Source of the DNA: Caldisericota bacterium
GTDB lineage: Bacteria; Caldisericota; JANLFM01
Length of the DNA stretch: 64,000 nt
NCBI GenBank assembly: GCA_024655965.1
Contig: JANLFL010000004.1
Span: forward strand, 91,486 to 155,485
Direction of reading: 5' to 3'
Below the pieces are notes generated by a model, which was given only the letters and a program-made list of their open reading frames with translations, searched no databases and had not been told where the DNA came from. Numbering within the stretch: position 1 is the first letter of the stretch; each line of letters begins with the position of its first letter. Below are positions 55,060-63,389 of the stretch, one piece after another. Position numbers and translations under genes: made by a program.

Positions 55060-56510
55060 CTTAAATTCATTGCCTTCCGAGCTTCTTCCTCGTCATCCAG
55101 GTAAATTAGATTTTTTCCGAAGCGTTGATATTTTTCGTGCCCCCGACCAGCAATCAGAATTACGTCGCCTTCTTTCGACTGCCCAATTGCCTCTTGAATG
55201 GCCTTGGCCCGATCGGAGACGACGAAGAAACCTTCTCCCTCTTTGAGCCCCTCCTGAAGCAATCCCTCCTTGATCCCCTCGATGGTGGAGCGGGGGTCCT
55301 CATCCCGGGGATCGTCGGTGGTGACGAACACAAGGTCAGCCAGCCTGGCAGCAATCCTCCCCATGATGGGCCTTTTCTCCTTATCGCCGGAACCAACACA
55401 GCCAAAAACGAGTATTACCCTTTTTCCCATGGACCTTGCAAAGTTAAGGGCTTTTTCCAGGGCAATTGGTGTGTGGGCATAATCGATAACCACCGAGGCC
55501 CCCCAGGGGGATGGGATTTTTTTATACCTTCCCTTCACTTCCTCCAAAATGGAAAGGCCTATGGCGACCTTCTCCGGATCGAAGCCCAGGGAGAAAAGGA
55601 GGCCGAAGGCGGAGAGGGAATTGGAAGCATTCACTTCCCCGGGGAGGGCAATTCTGAAAGTTACGCTCCCCCCAGGAAAATTAACTTTAATTCGAGATCC
55701 CCAATTCCCGGTTTGGAGGATTGTTCCGTTTATTTCCCCTTTTCCATCGAGGGAAACGGTTACCACCCCCTCCCCAAGAAATTCCAGACACTCTTCACTT
55801 GAGGGAAAATCAACGTTTACCACCACGGGGCACTTCCCGCAAAGGGATTTAAGCCACCTCAATTTTGTCAGTGCATATTCCTTCTGGGTTTTGTGGAGAT
55901 CCAGGTGATCCCTATATATATTAGTTAATACCGCACCCTCGAACCTGACCCCATTAACCCTTCCAAAATGGATGGCATGAGAGGAAACCTCAAGGACCGC
56001 GTACTCCCCCCCGGAGTTCAGAAACTCCTTAAGCCTCCTTTGAAGCGCGGGAGCTTCTGGTGTGGTGTGAAAGGGAAATTCGGGAGTGGGGTTCAGGGAG
56101 CCCAGAATCTCCGCTTTTCTTCCCAGGAAATTCAGGCAACGCTCCAGGAAATAGGTGGTCGTGGTTTTGCCGCTCGTTCCCGTTACCCCGAGAACCCTCA
56201 ATTTTAAAGAAGGATGGCCACAAATTGTGGAACTGATGGGCCCCACACAGCTCCGCACATCATCCACCAAAAGAAAGGGGGTCCCCTCGGGAAGGTTGGG
56301 GATCACCCTTTGGGCCACAACTCCAACAGCTCCCTTCTTTATTGCCTGGAGAGCGTAATCGTGTCCGTCCGCCTTTTCCCCGGAGAAACAAAAAAATAAG
56401 TCCCCAGGTCTTACATGCCGGGAATCAGAGCTGCATCCTTCCACAGCCAGGTCAAGGTTACCCCGGGCATCCTTGAAATCAAATATTTTTAAAAGATCGG
56501 AGATTTTCAT
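55056..56510 (-). CDS. murE: UDP-MurNAc-dipeptide--diamino acid ligase
   Basis: Adds the third, diamino residue. LFFCFSGEKADGHDYA, P-loop VTGTSGKTTTTYFL (110-120), NIYRDHLDLH and VVIDYAHTPIALEKAL are standard. The specificity loop reads DDPRDEDP (399-406), where enzymes using meso-diaminopimelate usually have DNPR and L-lysine enzymes differ at the arginine. The retained Arg favours diaminopimelate, but Asp for Asn leaves it open. 484 residues. ATG one base from the PBP stop. Confidence 0.96.
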   Translation of the reverse strand: MKISDLLKIFDFKDARGNLDLAVEGCSSDSRHVRPGDLFFCFSGEKADGHDYALQAIKKGAVGVVAQRVIPNLPEGTPFLLVDDVRSCVGPISSTICGHPSLKLRVLGVTGTSGKTTTTYFLERCLNFLGRKAEILGSLNPTPEFPFHTTPEAPALQRRLKEFLNSGGEYAVLEVSSHAIHFGRVNGVRFEGAVLTNIYRDHLDLHKTQKEYALTKLRWLKSLCGKCPVVVNVDFPSSEECLEFLGEGVVTVSLDGKGEINGTILQTGNWGSRIKVNFPGGSVTFRIALPGEVNASNSLSAFGLLFSLGFDPEKVAIGLSILEEVKGRYKKIPSPWGASVVIDYAHTPIALEKALNFARSMGKRVILVFGCVGSGDKEKRPIMGRIAARLADLVFVTTDDPRDEDPRSTIEGIKEGLLQEGLKEGEGFFVVSDRAKAIQEAIGQSKEGDVILIAGRGHEKYQRFGKNLIYLDDEEEARKAMNLR

Positions 56511-56511
56511 T

Positions 56512-58236
56512 TCAAGGTAGAGGAAATCTCATAATGTCCACAATTTTAGCAGCAATTTCCATAAAAACGGGAACACAAACCCTGACCGCGTAGGCAAATT
56601 CAACTTGAGGTTCGTTGATGTTAATTAATATCCCAATCTGGGGGTTCTCAAAAGGGAATGCGCCTACGAAGGTGGTATTATTCAAATCAGAATAATTTCC
56701 CTCCTTCCAGGCCCGGGCGGTTCCTGTTTTTCCAAAAACTCCGTATTGATCAAGGCCCTGAGGGACTTTCCCTTCAATCGGACCCTTCAGGGCTTCCTTT
56801 AACTGGAGAGCTGTCCTCTTGGAAATAACCTGCCTGGTACTGCGGAACTCAACCGATTCAATGGTTGCTCCATTTTGTTTGATCTCTTTTACAACATGGA
56901 GGGGAACGAATTTTCCTTCATTGGCCACTATTTGAAAGGCAGAGGCAAGCTGAAGGGGGGTGACCTCAACACCGTAACCGAAGGAAACAGCTGCAAGGTC
57001 GGAGTTCGACCACTCTTCGGGCGGGTTAACACGCCCCAAAGAAGCGGGGAGTTCAAAATCTGAAGGGGTTCCCAGACCGAAAAGCCTCAGGTACCGATAG
57101 ACCTTCTCAATTCCCAGTTTTTGCCCCAGCTTGATAAATCCCACATTACAGGAATTCTTAAAAAGCTGGTATAGATTTTGCTTCCCATGGGGCCCACCAA
57201 ATTCCGAAGGACAGGAGAAAACATTGCCATCGATAATTATTGGCCCCTCGTCCTCCACGATGGTCTCGGGTTCGACAACTCCCTCCTCAAGAGCTGCCGC
57301 TCCGATCATGAATTTAATTGCCGACCCGGGCTCGTAGGCAAACTGAAGGGCAACGTTAAAGAGGTCTTCTTTTTTGGCAGAATCGATATTGTTTGGATCG
57401 AAATCGGGGTAAGAAGCAATTGCCAGGATCTCCCCTGTCTTAACATTGAAAACGATGGCACAGCCAGAGCGAGCTTTTTTCTCTTTGGCGACCCTTTCCA
57501 GGGCATCCTCGGTGATGTTCTGAATGTTGGTGTCGATCGTCAAGACGATGTCCTTTCCGTTTTCCACCTTAACTTTCTGAAATGGAGAGACAGGGAGCTT
57601 CTCTCCAGTGGGAGATAGAAACTGCACGGATATCCCTGGGGTTCCATGAAGGATTTTTTCAAAGTATCCTTCAATCCCCTCAATCCCGAAAAATTCTTCC
57701 CTCCCGCTTTGACCAAAGTCCGGGTGGACAAAACCTAAAAGGTGCGAAGCCAGCGGGCCATAAGGATAAACCCTTTTTTCGGAGGGGAGCACATCCACCC
57801 CAGGAAGAGAGAGGTCCCTGATCCTCTTGGCCATCTCATAATCTATTTGACGGTCGAGAGGAAAGGGTTCATTGTACTTTCCCAGTAACTCCAGGATTTT
57901 TCCTTCAGGGATCTGGAGAATGGCAGAAAGTTTTCCAGCCACCTCCTTGCGCTCTGAATCCTTTATTTGGGAAGGGCGGATATCCACCCTATAACATTCC
58001 ACCGATTGGGCGAGAACCCTTCCCGAGCGATCGTATATCGTCCCCCTTCTGGGTGGGATTTCCTCGACGGTCTGAGAAGTGTTCGCGTAGACATTTTTGC
58101 TCTCCCTGGAGCCCTGAATTACCTGGAGTTTAAAAAGGTGGAGGGAAAGAAGGAGAAAAGAAAGGATAAAAAAAGCAAGGACATACCTTATTCGGGATTT
58201 GGGAAAAATCGGCAGTTTAGGGAATTGGGAAGCCAT
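56512..58236 (-). CDS. Class B penicillin-binding protein, septal transpeptidase (FtsI/PBP2B type)
   Basis: 574-residue transpeptidase with one N-terminal membrane helix (VLAFFILSFLLLSLHL), a PBP dimerisation domain (IPPRRGTIYDRSG, GIEGYFEKILHGTPG) and the catalytic domain: SxxK as YEPGSAIKFM (Ser305, Lys308), SxN as NSCN (362-364) and FGKTGTA (503-505). No C-terminal PASTA repeats. The frame is open upstream; the ATG at 58236 inside the ftsL end gives the normal start. It crosslinks septal glycan with FtsW from the same operon. Confidence 0.93.
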   Translation of the reverse strand: MASQFPKLPIFPKSRIRYVLAFFILSFLLLSLHLFKLQVIQGSRESKNVYANTSQTVEEIPPRRGTIYDRSGRVLAQSVECYRVDIRPSQIKDSERKEVAGKLSAILQIPEGKILELLGKYNEPFPLDRQIDYEMAKRIRDLSLPGVDVLPSEKRVYPYGPLASHLLGFVHPDFGQSGREEFFGIEGIEGYFEKILHGTPGISVQFLSPTGEKLPVSPFQKVKVENGKDIVLTIDTNIQNITEDALERVAKEKKARSGCAIVFNVKTGEILAIASYPDFDPNNIDSAKKEDLFNVALQFAYEPGSAIKFMIGAAALEEGVVEPETIVEDEGPIIIDGNVFSCPSEFGGPHGKQNLYQLFKNSCNVGFIKLGQKLGIEKVYRYLRLFGLGTPSDFELPASLGRVNPPEEWSNSDLAAVSFGYGVEVTPLQLASAFQIVANEGKFVPLHVVKEIKQNGATIESVEFRSTRQVISKRTALQLKEALKGPIEGKVPQGLDQYGVFGKTGTARAWKEGNYSDLNNTTFVGAFPFENPQIGILININEPQVEFAYAVRVCVPVFMEIAAKIVDIMRFPLP

Positions 58237-58615
58237 TATTTTCCAGAATTTCTCGAGCAGCCAAAGCCTGGAAGTCCTCCTCATCAAGGAAGACAACCTT
58301 GGTTTGGGGGGCAATTATGGCAAACTCCATATTCAACCTCTCGCGTGCGTATTTCTCCACAATTTGAGGGTTGAATTTTGAAGAAATCTGGGAAATAAGC
58401 TCAAGGTTCTTGTTCTGAAGAAGGGTTGCTTGGTTTTCGAGGACCTGGGTTTTCTGCCTGATCTCCTCCGTCTTTACTGAAATTATCACCTGGGCGGCCA
58501 AAGAGGCGATTATCAAGAAAATAAAAAGGACCTTTACCCAATTAAGGAAGAGGGGTCTCTTTGATTTCAGGGGAACCGCTCTTTTTGCCAAAGGATAAGA
58601 TATGGCCGTGTTCAC
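58217..58615 (-). CDS. ftsL: FtsL-like divisome protein
   Basis: 132-residue bitopic protein between rsmH and the PBP gene, the standard ftsL slot. A basic cytosolic N-terminus, one helix (VLFIFLIIASLAAQVIIS) and a coiled coil (TEEIRQKTQVLENQATLLQNKNLELI) ending in the EKYARERLNMEFA segment, which matches the ExxAREKLGM pattern of FtsL/DivIC. Sequence is poorly conserved in this family, so the call leans on layout and position. GTG start. It overlaps the PBP gene by 20 bp. Confidence 0.85.
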   Translation of the reverse strand: MNTAISYPLAKRAVPLKSKRPLFLNWVKVLFIFLIIASLAAQVIISVKTEEIRQKTQVLENQATLLQNKNLELISQISSKFNPQIVEKYARERLNMEFAIIAPQTKVVFLDEEDFQALAAREILENNGFPIP

Positions 58616-58619
58616 TTCT

Positions 58620-59510
58620 CTACCTCCTCTCCGCTCCTCTTAACCTTGCGCTCCGTGACCTCGGGTTTCTTTCAACTTCCTCCAGGGTGGGCCTGATTAC
58701 TTTTTTCGTCAGGACTTTGAGGGTCCCGTTCTGTTCGAAAATGCGAAATGAATTCTTAACTAAGCGGTCTTCGAGGGAGTGATAGGAGATAAGGACCGCC
58801 CTTCCCCCGGGTTTTAAAAGGTCGGGAAGGGAGCTTAAAAGGATGCTCAAGTTCTCCAATTCTCTGTTTACTGCAATTCTCAAGGCTTGAAAAATGAGGG
58901 TTGCAGGGTGCATCGTGCGCTTGAAGGGAAGTTTGATTTGTCGGATGAAGTTTGCCAGATCCCCGGAGGTTTGAAAACTCTTCCATTTCCGGTACCGAAC
59001 AATCTCCCTTGCGATCCTGGAAGCAAAAGGGACTTCCCCCCTTTTTAAAACCAGGAAAATTTCGTCCTCCCTCCAGGAATTCAAAATATCCGCTGCCGTG
59101 AACCCTCCTCTGGGATTCATCCTCATGTCCAGGGGTCCATCTTTTTGAAAACTGAAACCTCGGTTGGCATCCTCAAGCTGCCAGGAGGAAAGGCCAAGAT
59201 CACAAATGATTCCGTCGACACCCTTAATATTTAGTTCCCTCAAGACCTCCCCTGCCCGGATGAAATTCTCTTCTTTTAAGATGACCTTTTCTCCAAAAGG
59301 GGAAAGCCTTTCCTTGGAATAAGCCACTGCTTCGGGATCCATATCGATTCCAATCACCCGGGCTTTTCCTCCGGTTGCTTCTAAAATTGACAAGGTATGC
59401 CCCCCACCGCCTAAAGTACAATCGAGGTAAGTATTCCCCTCCTTTGGAGAAAGGAGGTTTAAGGTCTCGGAAACCATTACCGGTTCGTGGAAAATTGGCC
59501 GGGCGATCAT
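58620..59510 (-). CDS. rsmH: 16S rRNA (cytosine1402-N4)-methyltransferase
   Basis: Also known as MraW. HEPVMVSETLNLLSPKEG, SAM site DCTLGGGGHTLSILEATGG, DLGLSSWQLEDANRGFSFQKDGPLDMRM and the C-terminal VLISYHSLEDRLVKNSFR are the family motifs. 296 residues. ATG overlaps the mraZ stop (ATGA). It methylates the ribosomal P site of 16S rRNA. Confidence 0.97.
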   Translation of the reverse strand: MIARPIFHEPVMVSETLNLLSPKEGNTYLDCTLGGGGHTLSILEATGGKARVIGIDMDPEAVAYSKERLSPFGEKVILKEENFIRAGEVLRELNIKGVDGIICDLGLSSWQLEDANRGFSFQKDGPLDMRMNPRGGFTAADILNSWREDEIFLVLKRGEVPFASRIAREIVRYRKWKSFQTSGDLANFIRQIKLPFKRTMHPATLIFQALRIAVNRELENLSILLSSLPDLLKPGGRAVLISYHSLEDRLVKNSFRIFEQNGTLKVLTKKVIRPTLEEVERNPRSRSARLRGAERR

Positions 59511-59938
59511 AGTTTCAAATCCCCAAGTTCTTCGGCCAGTTTTTCATACGAAGGCTTGCTTTGCCCAAGAAATTCAAGCCATTTCTCCTTGGCCCAGATT
59601 TCCAGTTTATCGATCACCCCGACCAGAACGACTTCTTTCTTTATCTGGGCATGTTCCCGGTGGGTTTGGGGAATAAGAAGCCTTCCTTGCTTATCCAGTT
59701 CGCAAAGTTCTGCCCCATAAAGCATAAGCCTCTGAAGCTTCCGGACGTTCTCCTTAAGGTATGAGAGTTCGCTCAGCTCGGAGGATACCACTTGGAACCT
59801 TTCGACCGGGTAAGCGATCAAGCAGCCCTCAAAACCGAGGGTCAAGAAGAAGGATTTCCCAAGGGACTCCCGAAACTTGGGAGGAATTATCACCCTACCT
59901 TTTTCGTCTACCGCATGCTCTGACTGTCCGGAAAGCAC
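59507..59938 (-). CDS. mraZ: Transcriptional regulator MraZ
   Basis: AbrB-fold DNA-binding protein that autoregulates the dcw cluster. The two swapped-hairpin repeats are visible: EHAVDEKGRVIIPPKFRESLG and CELDKQGRLLIPQTHREHAQI, each with the conserved DxxGR. The frame is open to a GTG at 59974, but the GTG at 59938 follows AGGGAG six bases away and yields a family-length N-terminus (143 residues). Four GTGG repeats at 10-bp intervals lie just upstream, as expected for its operator. Confidence 0.95.
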   Translation of the reverse strand: MLSGQSEHAVDEKGRVIIPPKFRESLGKSFFLTLGFEGCLIAYPVERFQVVSSELSELSYLKENVRKLQRLMLYGAELCELDKQGRLLIPQTHREHAQIKKEVVLVGVIDKLEIWAKEKWLEFLGQSKPSYEKLAEELGDLKL

Positions 59939-59970
59939 TGGCCTCTCCCTTTCCTTTGCCACCTTGTGAT

Positions 59971-60004
59971 CCACATTTTACCACTTACCACCACTTTTTA
60001 CCAC
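59971..60004 (-). promoter_or_regulatory. Putative MraZ operator: four GTGG repeats at 10-bp period
   Basis: On the minus strand GTGG occurs at 60004-60001, 59994-59991, 59984-59981 and 59974-59971, exactly one helical turn apart, in the contexts TTTGTGGTAA, AAAGTGGTGG, TAAGTGGTAA and AATGTGGATC. MraZ proteins bind short direct repeats spaced by ten bases upstream of their own gene. The dcw promoter must be near, but no convincing -35/-10 pair stands out. Confidence 0.75.
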
Positions 60005-60053
60005 AAACTGGAAAAAAAATTTTTTAAATCACCAAAAAATGGGTGGAAAAAAC

Positions 60054-60087
60054 AAAAAGGCCGGTTCTTTAAAGAACCGGCCTTTTT
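60054..60087. terminator. Terminator palindrome after rplJ-rplL
   Basis: A perfect 34-base palindrome: A5 run, AGGCCGGTTCTTT-type arm to 60070, its exact complement from 60071, then T5. The strand-symmetric A and T flanks make it a working terminator in either direction. It ends the rplL transcript before the dcw promoter region. Confidence 0.9.
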
Positions 60088-60106
60088 GAAGCTCGAATTT
60101 TATCTT

Positions 60107-60493
60107 TTACTTAATTTCCACTTTGGCTCCAACGGCTTCAAGAGCTTCCTTCACCTTTTGGGCTTCCTCTTTGGTGACCTTCTCCTTTACTGGCTTGGGA
60201 ACGGAGTCCACAAGTTCCTTAGCTTCCTTCAGCCCCAGCCCGGAAAGCTCGCGCACGACCTTCAAAACCTGGATTTTCTGGGCTCCAACATCCGTAAGGA
60301 TCACGTCGAACTCGGTTTGTTCCTCCTGGACAGGAGCTGCTTGCCCCGCAGCGGGTTGAGCCGCCGCCACGGGAGCGACAGCGGTAACTCCAAACTCCTC
60401 CTGGAGCTTTTTTGCCAGATCAGCGATCTCAAGAATTGTTTTCTTCTTTATCGCTTCAATAATCTCCTCATTGGACAAAACATTCTCTGCCAT
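60107..60493 (-). CDS. rplL: Ribosomal protein bL12 (L7/L12)
   Basis: 128-residue stalk protein. N-terminal dimerisation helices ([26 protein letters not shown] type), an Ala-rich hinge ([20 protein letters not shown]) and the C-terminal factor-binding domain with [30 protein letters not shown] and [13 protein letters not shown] start, 22 bp after rplJ. A strong terminator follows. Confidence 0.98.
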   Translation of the reverse strand: MAENVLSNEEIIEAIKKKTILEIADLAKKLQEEFGVTAVAPVAAAQPAAGQAAPVQEEQTEFDVILTDVGAQKIQVLKVVRELSGLGLKEAKELVDSVPKPVKEKVTKEEAQKVKEALEAVGAKVEIK

Positions 60494-60515
60494 TTTATTC
60501 CTCCTTCAAATTTTT

Positions 60516-61022
60516 CTACTTTTGGGCGATTGCTTGTAAAGTAAACACCAGATTGGATATGGGCCCCTCCAAAGCCCAGAGAAGACCCTGGATCGGTGCT
60601 TGAAGACTTCCCAGAATTTGGGCAAGGAGTTCGTTTTTCGAGGGAAGCCGTGAGAGCTCCTTCATCTGGGAACCGTCGAAAAACTTCCCTTCCAAAAATC
60701 CACCCTTGGGCTTGATTGCCTCCTTTTCCTTGGCGAATTCCATTAAAACCTTCAAGGGGGCAACCGGGTCCTCCATGGTCAACAAAACCCCTGTTGGGCC
60801 CCTCAAAATTGGGGAGGCGTCCAGACCAACTTCGTCAAGAGCGATCTTCAACAGAGTGTTTTTGGCAACTTTGAACTCCGCCCTGGCCTCTTTCAATTTC
60901 CTCCTTAAAGCGCTGATATCCGCAACGTTTAAACCCTGATAATCCAGGAAATAGACTGCGGAAGAGCCCTTTAAGGCACCTCTGATTTCTTTCAATTGTT
61001 CGAACTTCTTTGGATTTGGCAA
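60516..61022 (-). CDS. rplJ: Ribosomal protein uL10
   Basis: 168-residue stalk base protein that binds L12 dimers and 23S rRNA. MPNPKKFEQLKEIRGALKG, YQGLNVADISALRRKLKEA and VAKNTLLKIAL are typical, and the C-terminal helix region for L12 binding is present. TTG start with AAGGGGTGAT. An L10 leader with attenuator lies upstream, giving feedback on rplJ-rplL. Confidence 0.97.
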   Translation of the reverse strand: MPNPKKFEQLKEIRGALKGSSAVYFLDYQGLNVADISALRRKLKEARAEFKVAKNTLLKIALDEVGLDASPILRGPTGVLLTMEDPVAPLKVLMEFAKEKEAIKPKGGFLEGKFFDGSQMKELSRLPSKNELLAQILGSLQAPIQGLLWALEGPISNLVFTLQAIAQK

Positions 61023-61044
61023 TTTATCACCCCTTTTTTTAACG

Positions 61045-61070
61045 AAAAAGGACCCCTACCAAAGGAGTCC
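61045..61070 (-). terminator. Attenuator hairpin in the rplJ leader
   Basis: Minus strand GGACTCC (61070-61064), seven-base loop, GGGGTCC (61056-61050), then five T (61049-61045). It ends about 20 bp before the rplJ start and is likely to set the ratio of rplJL to rplKA transcription. Confidence 0.75.
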
Positions 61071-61074
61071 AGTA

Positions 61075-61145
61075 TTTTTCTGAACTAAGCCTCGGTAGGA
61101 TTTAAGCCCTCTGGCGACCTACTTTCTCAGGCGAAGAGACTCAAT
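61075..61145 (-). promoter_or_regulatory. L10 ribosomal protein leader
   Basis: The minus-strand segments CTCTTCGCCTGAGAAAGTAGG and CCTACCGAGGC match the conserved L10 leader that L10-L12 complex binds. GTAGG and CCTAC pair across the intervening CGCCAGAGGGCTTAAAT. It fills the gap between rplA and rplJ and precedes the attenuator. Edges are approximate. Confidence 0.85.
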
Positions 61146-61178
61146 TTTTGAATTTTTCCCCTCTATTTCCCTCCTTTG

Positions 61179-61883
61179 TTAAGCCTTTCTGGTCAAATTA
61201 GCCACCGCTTTCTGGTGGTCGATTTTCAAACCGGGACTCATTGTAGAGGACATGGCGATCCCTTTAATGAATTGCCCCTTGGAAGCCGCGGGGCGGGCTT
61301 TGACCAGAGCATCCAGGAAAGCGTAGAAGTTGGTCAATAAATCTTCCTCCTTAAATGAAGCTTTACCGATGGGGACGTGAACGACCGCTTGCTTGTCGGG
61401 ACGGATCTCGATTTTCCCTCCCTTAGCTTCTTTCACTGCGCGGGCAATATCCATGGTGACGGTCCCGGTTTTGGGATTTGGCATTTTGGACCGGAGAATC
61501 TTACCTAACTTTCCCACAACTCCCATAAGGTCCGGAGTCGCAATAGCCACATCAAAATCGGTCCATCCCTCCTGGATTTTCTTGGCAAGTTCCTCGGCGC
61601 CAACGTAATCCGCTCCAGCTTCTTTGGCCTCCGTTTCCTTGTCGCCCTTGGCAAAAACCAGGACTTTCACCGGTTTCCCGGTTCCAGCAGGGAGGATTGC
61701 CGTTGCCCTAACGCTTTGGTCAGATTTTTTAGGGTCGATGCCTAATTCGACTGCCACTTCAATTGTCTCATCGAATTTGCTGTTGGCCACTTTCTTTACT
61801 AAAGCAACAGCTTCCTCTGGGGAATAGCTCACTCCTCGGTCAATCAGCTTTAGAGCTTCCTGGTAACGTTTTCCTCTTTGCAT
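61179..61883 (-). CDS. rplA: Ribosomal protein uL1
   Basis: 234 residues of the L1 stalk protein, also a translational repressor of its own operon in many bacteria. [17 protein letters not shown], the [19 protein letters not shown] pattern, [14 protein letters not shown] and the C-terminal [20 protein letters not shown] are conserved. ATG start one base after rplK. Confidence 0.97.
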   Translation of the reverse strand: MQRGKRYQEALKLIDRGVSYSPEEAVALVKKVANSKFDETIEVAVELGIDPKKSDQSVRATAILPAGTGKPVKVLVFAKGDKETEAKEAGADYVGAEELAKKIQEGWTDFDVAIATPDLMGVVGKLGKILRSKMPNPKTGTVTMDIARAVKEAKGGKIEIRPDKQAVVHVPIGKASFKEEDLLTNFYAFLDALVKARPAASKGQFIKGIAMSSTMSPGLKIDHQKAVANLTRKA

Positions 61884-61884
61884 T

Positions 61885-62307
61885 TTAAACTACCTCAATT
61901 CCCATGCTTTTTGCTGTGCCCTCAACCATCCTCACTGCTGCCTCAAGGTCGGTGGTGTTCAAATCAGGAAGCTTGATCTTGGCAATCTCTCTAACTTGAT
62001 CCTTGCTAACTCTCCCGACTTTCTTCTTATTGGGCTCTCCAGAGGCAGTCTCCAACCCAGCATACTTCTTCAGAAGGGCGGATACGGGAGGGGTTTTGGT
62101 AACGAAAGTGAAAGAACGGTCCTGGTAAACCGTGATTTCCACGGGAATAATCAGGCCTTCGGAGTTCGCAGTCCTCTCGTTGAATTCCTTGCAGAATTGC
62201 ATGATATTGATTCCCCTCTGGCCTAAAGCCGGACCAACTGGGGGAGCAGGCGTGGCCTTTCCAGCGGGGATCTGAAGCTTGACCATTGCAATAACCTTCT
62301 TAGCCAA
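61885..62307 (-). CDS. rplK: Ribosomal protein uL11
   Basis: 140 residues. [30 protein letters not shown] is the N-terminal thiostrepton-region domain with the proline pair; [21 protein letters not shown] and the C-terminal rRNA-binding [15 protein letters not shown] follow. TTG start with AGGAGGATTA, twelve bases after nusG. Complete. Confidence 0.98.
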   Translation of the reverse strand: MAKKVIAMVKLQIPAGKATPAPPVGPALGQRGINIMQFCKEFNERTANSEGLIIPVEITVYQDRSFTFVTKTPPVSALLKKYAGLETASGEPNKKKVGRVSKDQVREIAKIKLPDLNTTDLEAAVRMVEGTAKSMGIEVV

Positions 62308-62318
62308 TTGTAATCCTC

Positions 62319-62867
62319 CTAAATTTTTTCAACCTGAAGAAAGTCAAGTTCAACGGGAATTTCCCGTCCAAACATGGAAAGCCTGACCTTGACCTTCTCC
62401 TTATCAGGATTTATCTGCTCAACTTTTCCAATGAAACCCTCGAAGGGTCCCTCGATAACCTTAACGCTCTGTCCAACCTCGAGCTTGATCTTGATCTTCG
62501 CCTCTTCAGCCCCCACGCGATTTAAGACCTGAAGAGCTTCCTCCTCGCTCAAGGGTACGGGCTTTCCCCCGGAACCCACAAAGCCAATCACCCCGGGAGT
62601 TGAGCGGACAACGTGCCAGGACTCATCGTCCAGGATCATTTCCACAAGAACGTATCCGGGAAAAACTCTCTCGGTCACAACCTCCCTCTTCCCATCCTTC
62701 AACTTCAAGCGGTGGTCAACCGGTACAACCACCCGGAATATTTTATTCTCCATCCCCAGGTTCCGGATCCTCTGCTCAAGATTGGCTTTTACTTTATTCT
62801 CGTACCCGGAATAGGTATGGATTACATGCCACCTTTTTTCTAAAATTTCCTGCTTTTCCTGGTTCAT
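62319..62867 (-). CDS. nusG: Transcription elongation factor NusG
   Basis: 182-residue factor. N-terminal NGN domain ([53 protein letters not shown]) and the C-terminal KOW domain ([22 protein letters not shown]). The frame is open through secE; the ATG at 62867 gives the family start. No clear ribosome site precedes it; it follows the secE stop by 14 bp. Confidence 0.97.
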   Translation of the reverse strand: MNQEKQEILEKRWHVIHTYSGYENKVKANLEQRIRNLGMENKIFRVVVPVDHRLKLKDGKREVVTERVFPGYVLVEMILDDESWHVVRSTPGVIGFVGSGGKPVPLSEEEALQVLNRVGAEEAKIKIKLEVGQSVKVIEGPFEGFIGKVEQINPDKEKVKVRLSMFGREIPVELDFLQVEKI

Positions 62868-62881
62868 TTTAAAGGTGTAGT

Positions 62882-63097
62882 TTAAGGAACCGGCCCCGTG
62901 AGGAAGGTCTTCATCAAAAAGGCGAAAAGATAATCCCAGAGACCGATGAACACCGCCCAGAAGACCACAAAGATTAAAACCGTGGCGGTGGAGTTCACGA
63001 TCGCCTTCCTGGTTGGCCAAGAAACCCTTTTTAATTCCGCAACAACGTTGCGGAAGTACTCTTTGATCCTTTCTGTTAATTTTCTCTTCTCAGGCAT
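62882..63097 (-). CDS. secE: Preprotein translocase subunit SecE
   Basis: 71-residue single-span SecE. RIKEYFRNVVAELKRVSWPTRK is the conserved cytosolic helix, and the membrane helix STATVLIFVVFWAVFIGLWDYLF follows. The ATG at 63097 is used; the longer open frame continues into the tRNA-Trp gene and must be false. The partner SecDF is encoded at 10598-12991. Confidence 0.97.
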   Translation of the reverse strand: MPEKRKLTERIKEYFRNVVAELKRVSWPTRKAIVNSTATVLIFVVFWAVFIGLWDYLFAFLMKTFLTGPVP

Positions 63098-63105
63098 AAT
63101 AATTC

Positions 63106-63182
63106 TGGCAGGCCCGGAGGGATTCGAACCCCCAACATCCGGTTTTGGAGACCGGCGCTCTACCAATTGGAGCTACGGGCCT
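63106..63182 (-). tRNA. tRNA-Trp (anticodon CCA)
   Basis: Acceptor AGGCCCG pairs with CGGGCCT; D stem GCTC/GAGC, anticodon stem CCGGT/ACCGG with loop CTCCAAA (CCA), T stem TGGGG-type arm with TTCGAAT. Discriminator G and an encoded CCA tail (63108-63106). It lies between rpmG and secE, its usual site in many bacteria. Confidence 0.97.
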
Positions 63183-63199
63183 ACCAAGTCCACCTTTCT

Positions 63200-63349
63200 T
63201 TATCTCGTCTCCTTGTGGATGGTATGCTTGCGGCAAAAGGGGCAATACTTCTTCAATTCAAGACGATTTGGGTCGTTCTGTTTGTTCTTCGTGGTTGTGT
63301 AATTTCTCCTTTTGCATTCAGTGCATTCCAGGTTCACAATTATTCTCAT
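63200..63349 (-). CDS. rpmG: Ribosomal protein bL33
   Basis: 49 residues, starting [19 protein letters not shown] and ending [12 protein letters not shown] and CPFC form the zinc-binding (C+) type. ATG at 63349 and TAA at 63200. Too short for many ORF cut-offs but clear. Order tuf-rpmG-tRNA-Trp-secE-nusG confirms it. Confidence 0.97.
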   Translation of the reverse strand: MRIIVNLECTECKRRNYTTTKNKQNDPNRLELKKYCPFCRKHTIHKETR

Positions 63350-63389
63350 ATTAAATCCTCAATCTATCAGATTTTCCTTTTGCCGTAAA

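Noticed and set aside
62868..63020. N-terminal extension of nusG
   Set aside because: It is secE read in another frame; NusG begins at 62867.
63098..63166. N-terminal extension of secE
   Set aside because: Those codons are the tRNA-Trp gene read as protein; the ATG at 63097 gives a normal SecE.
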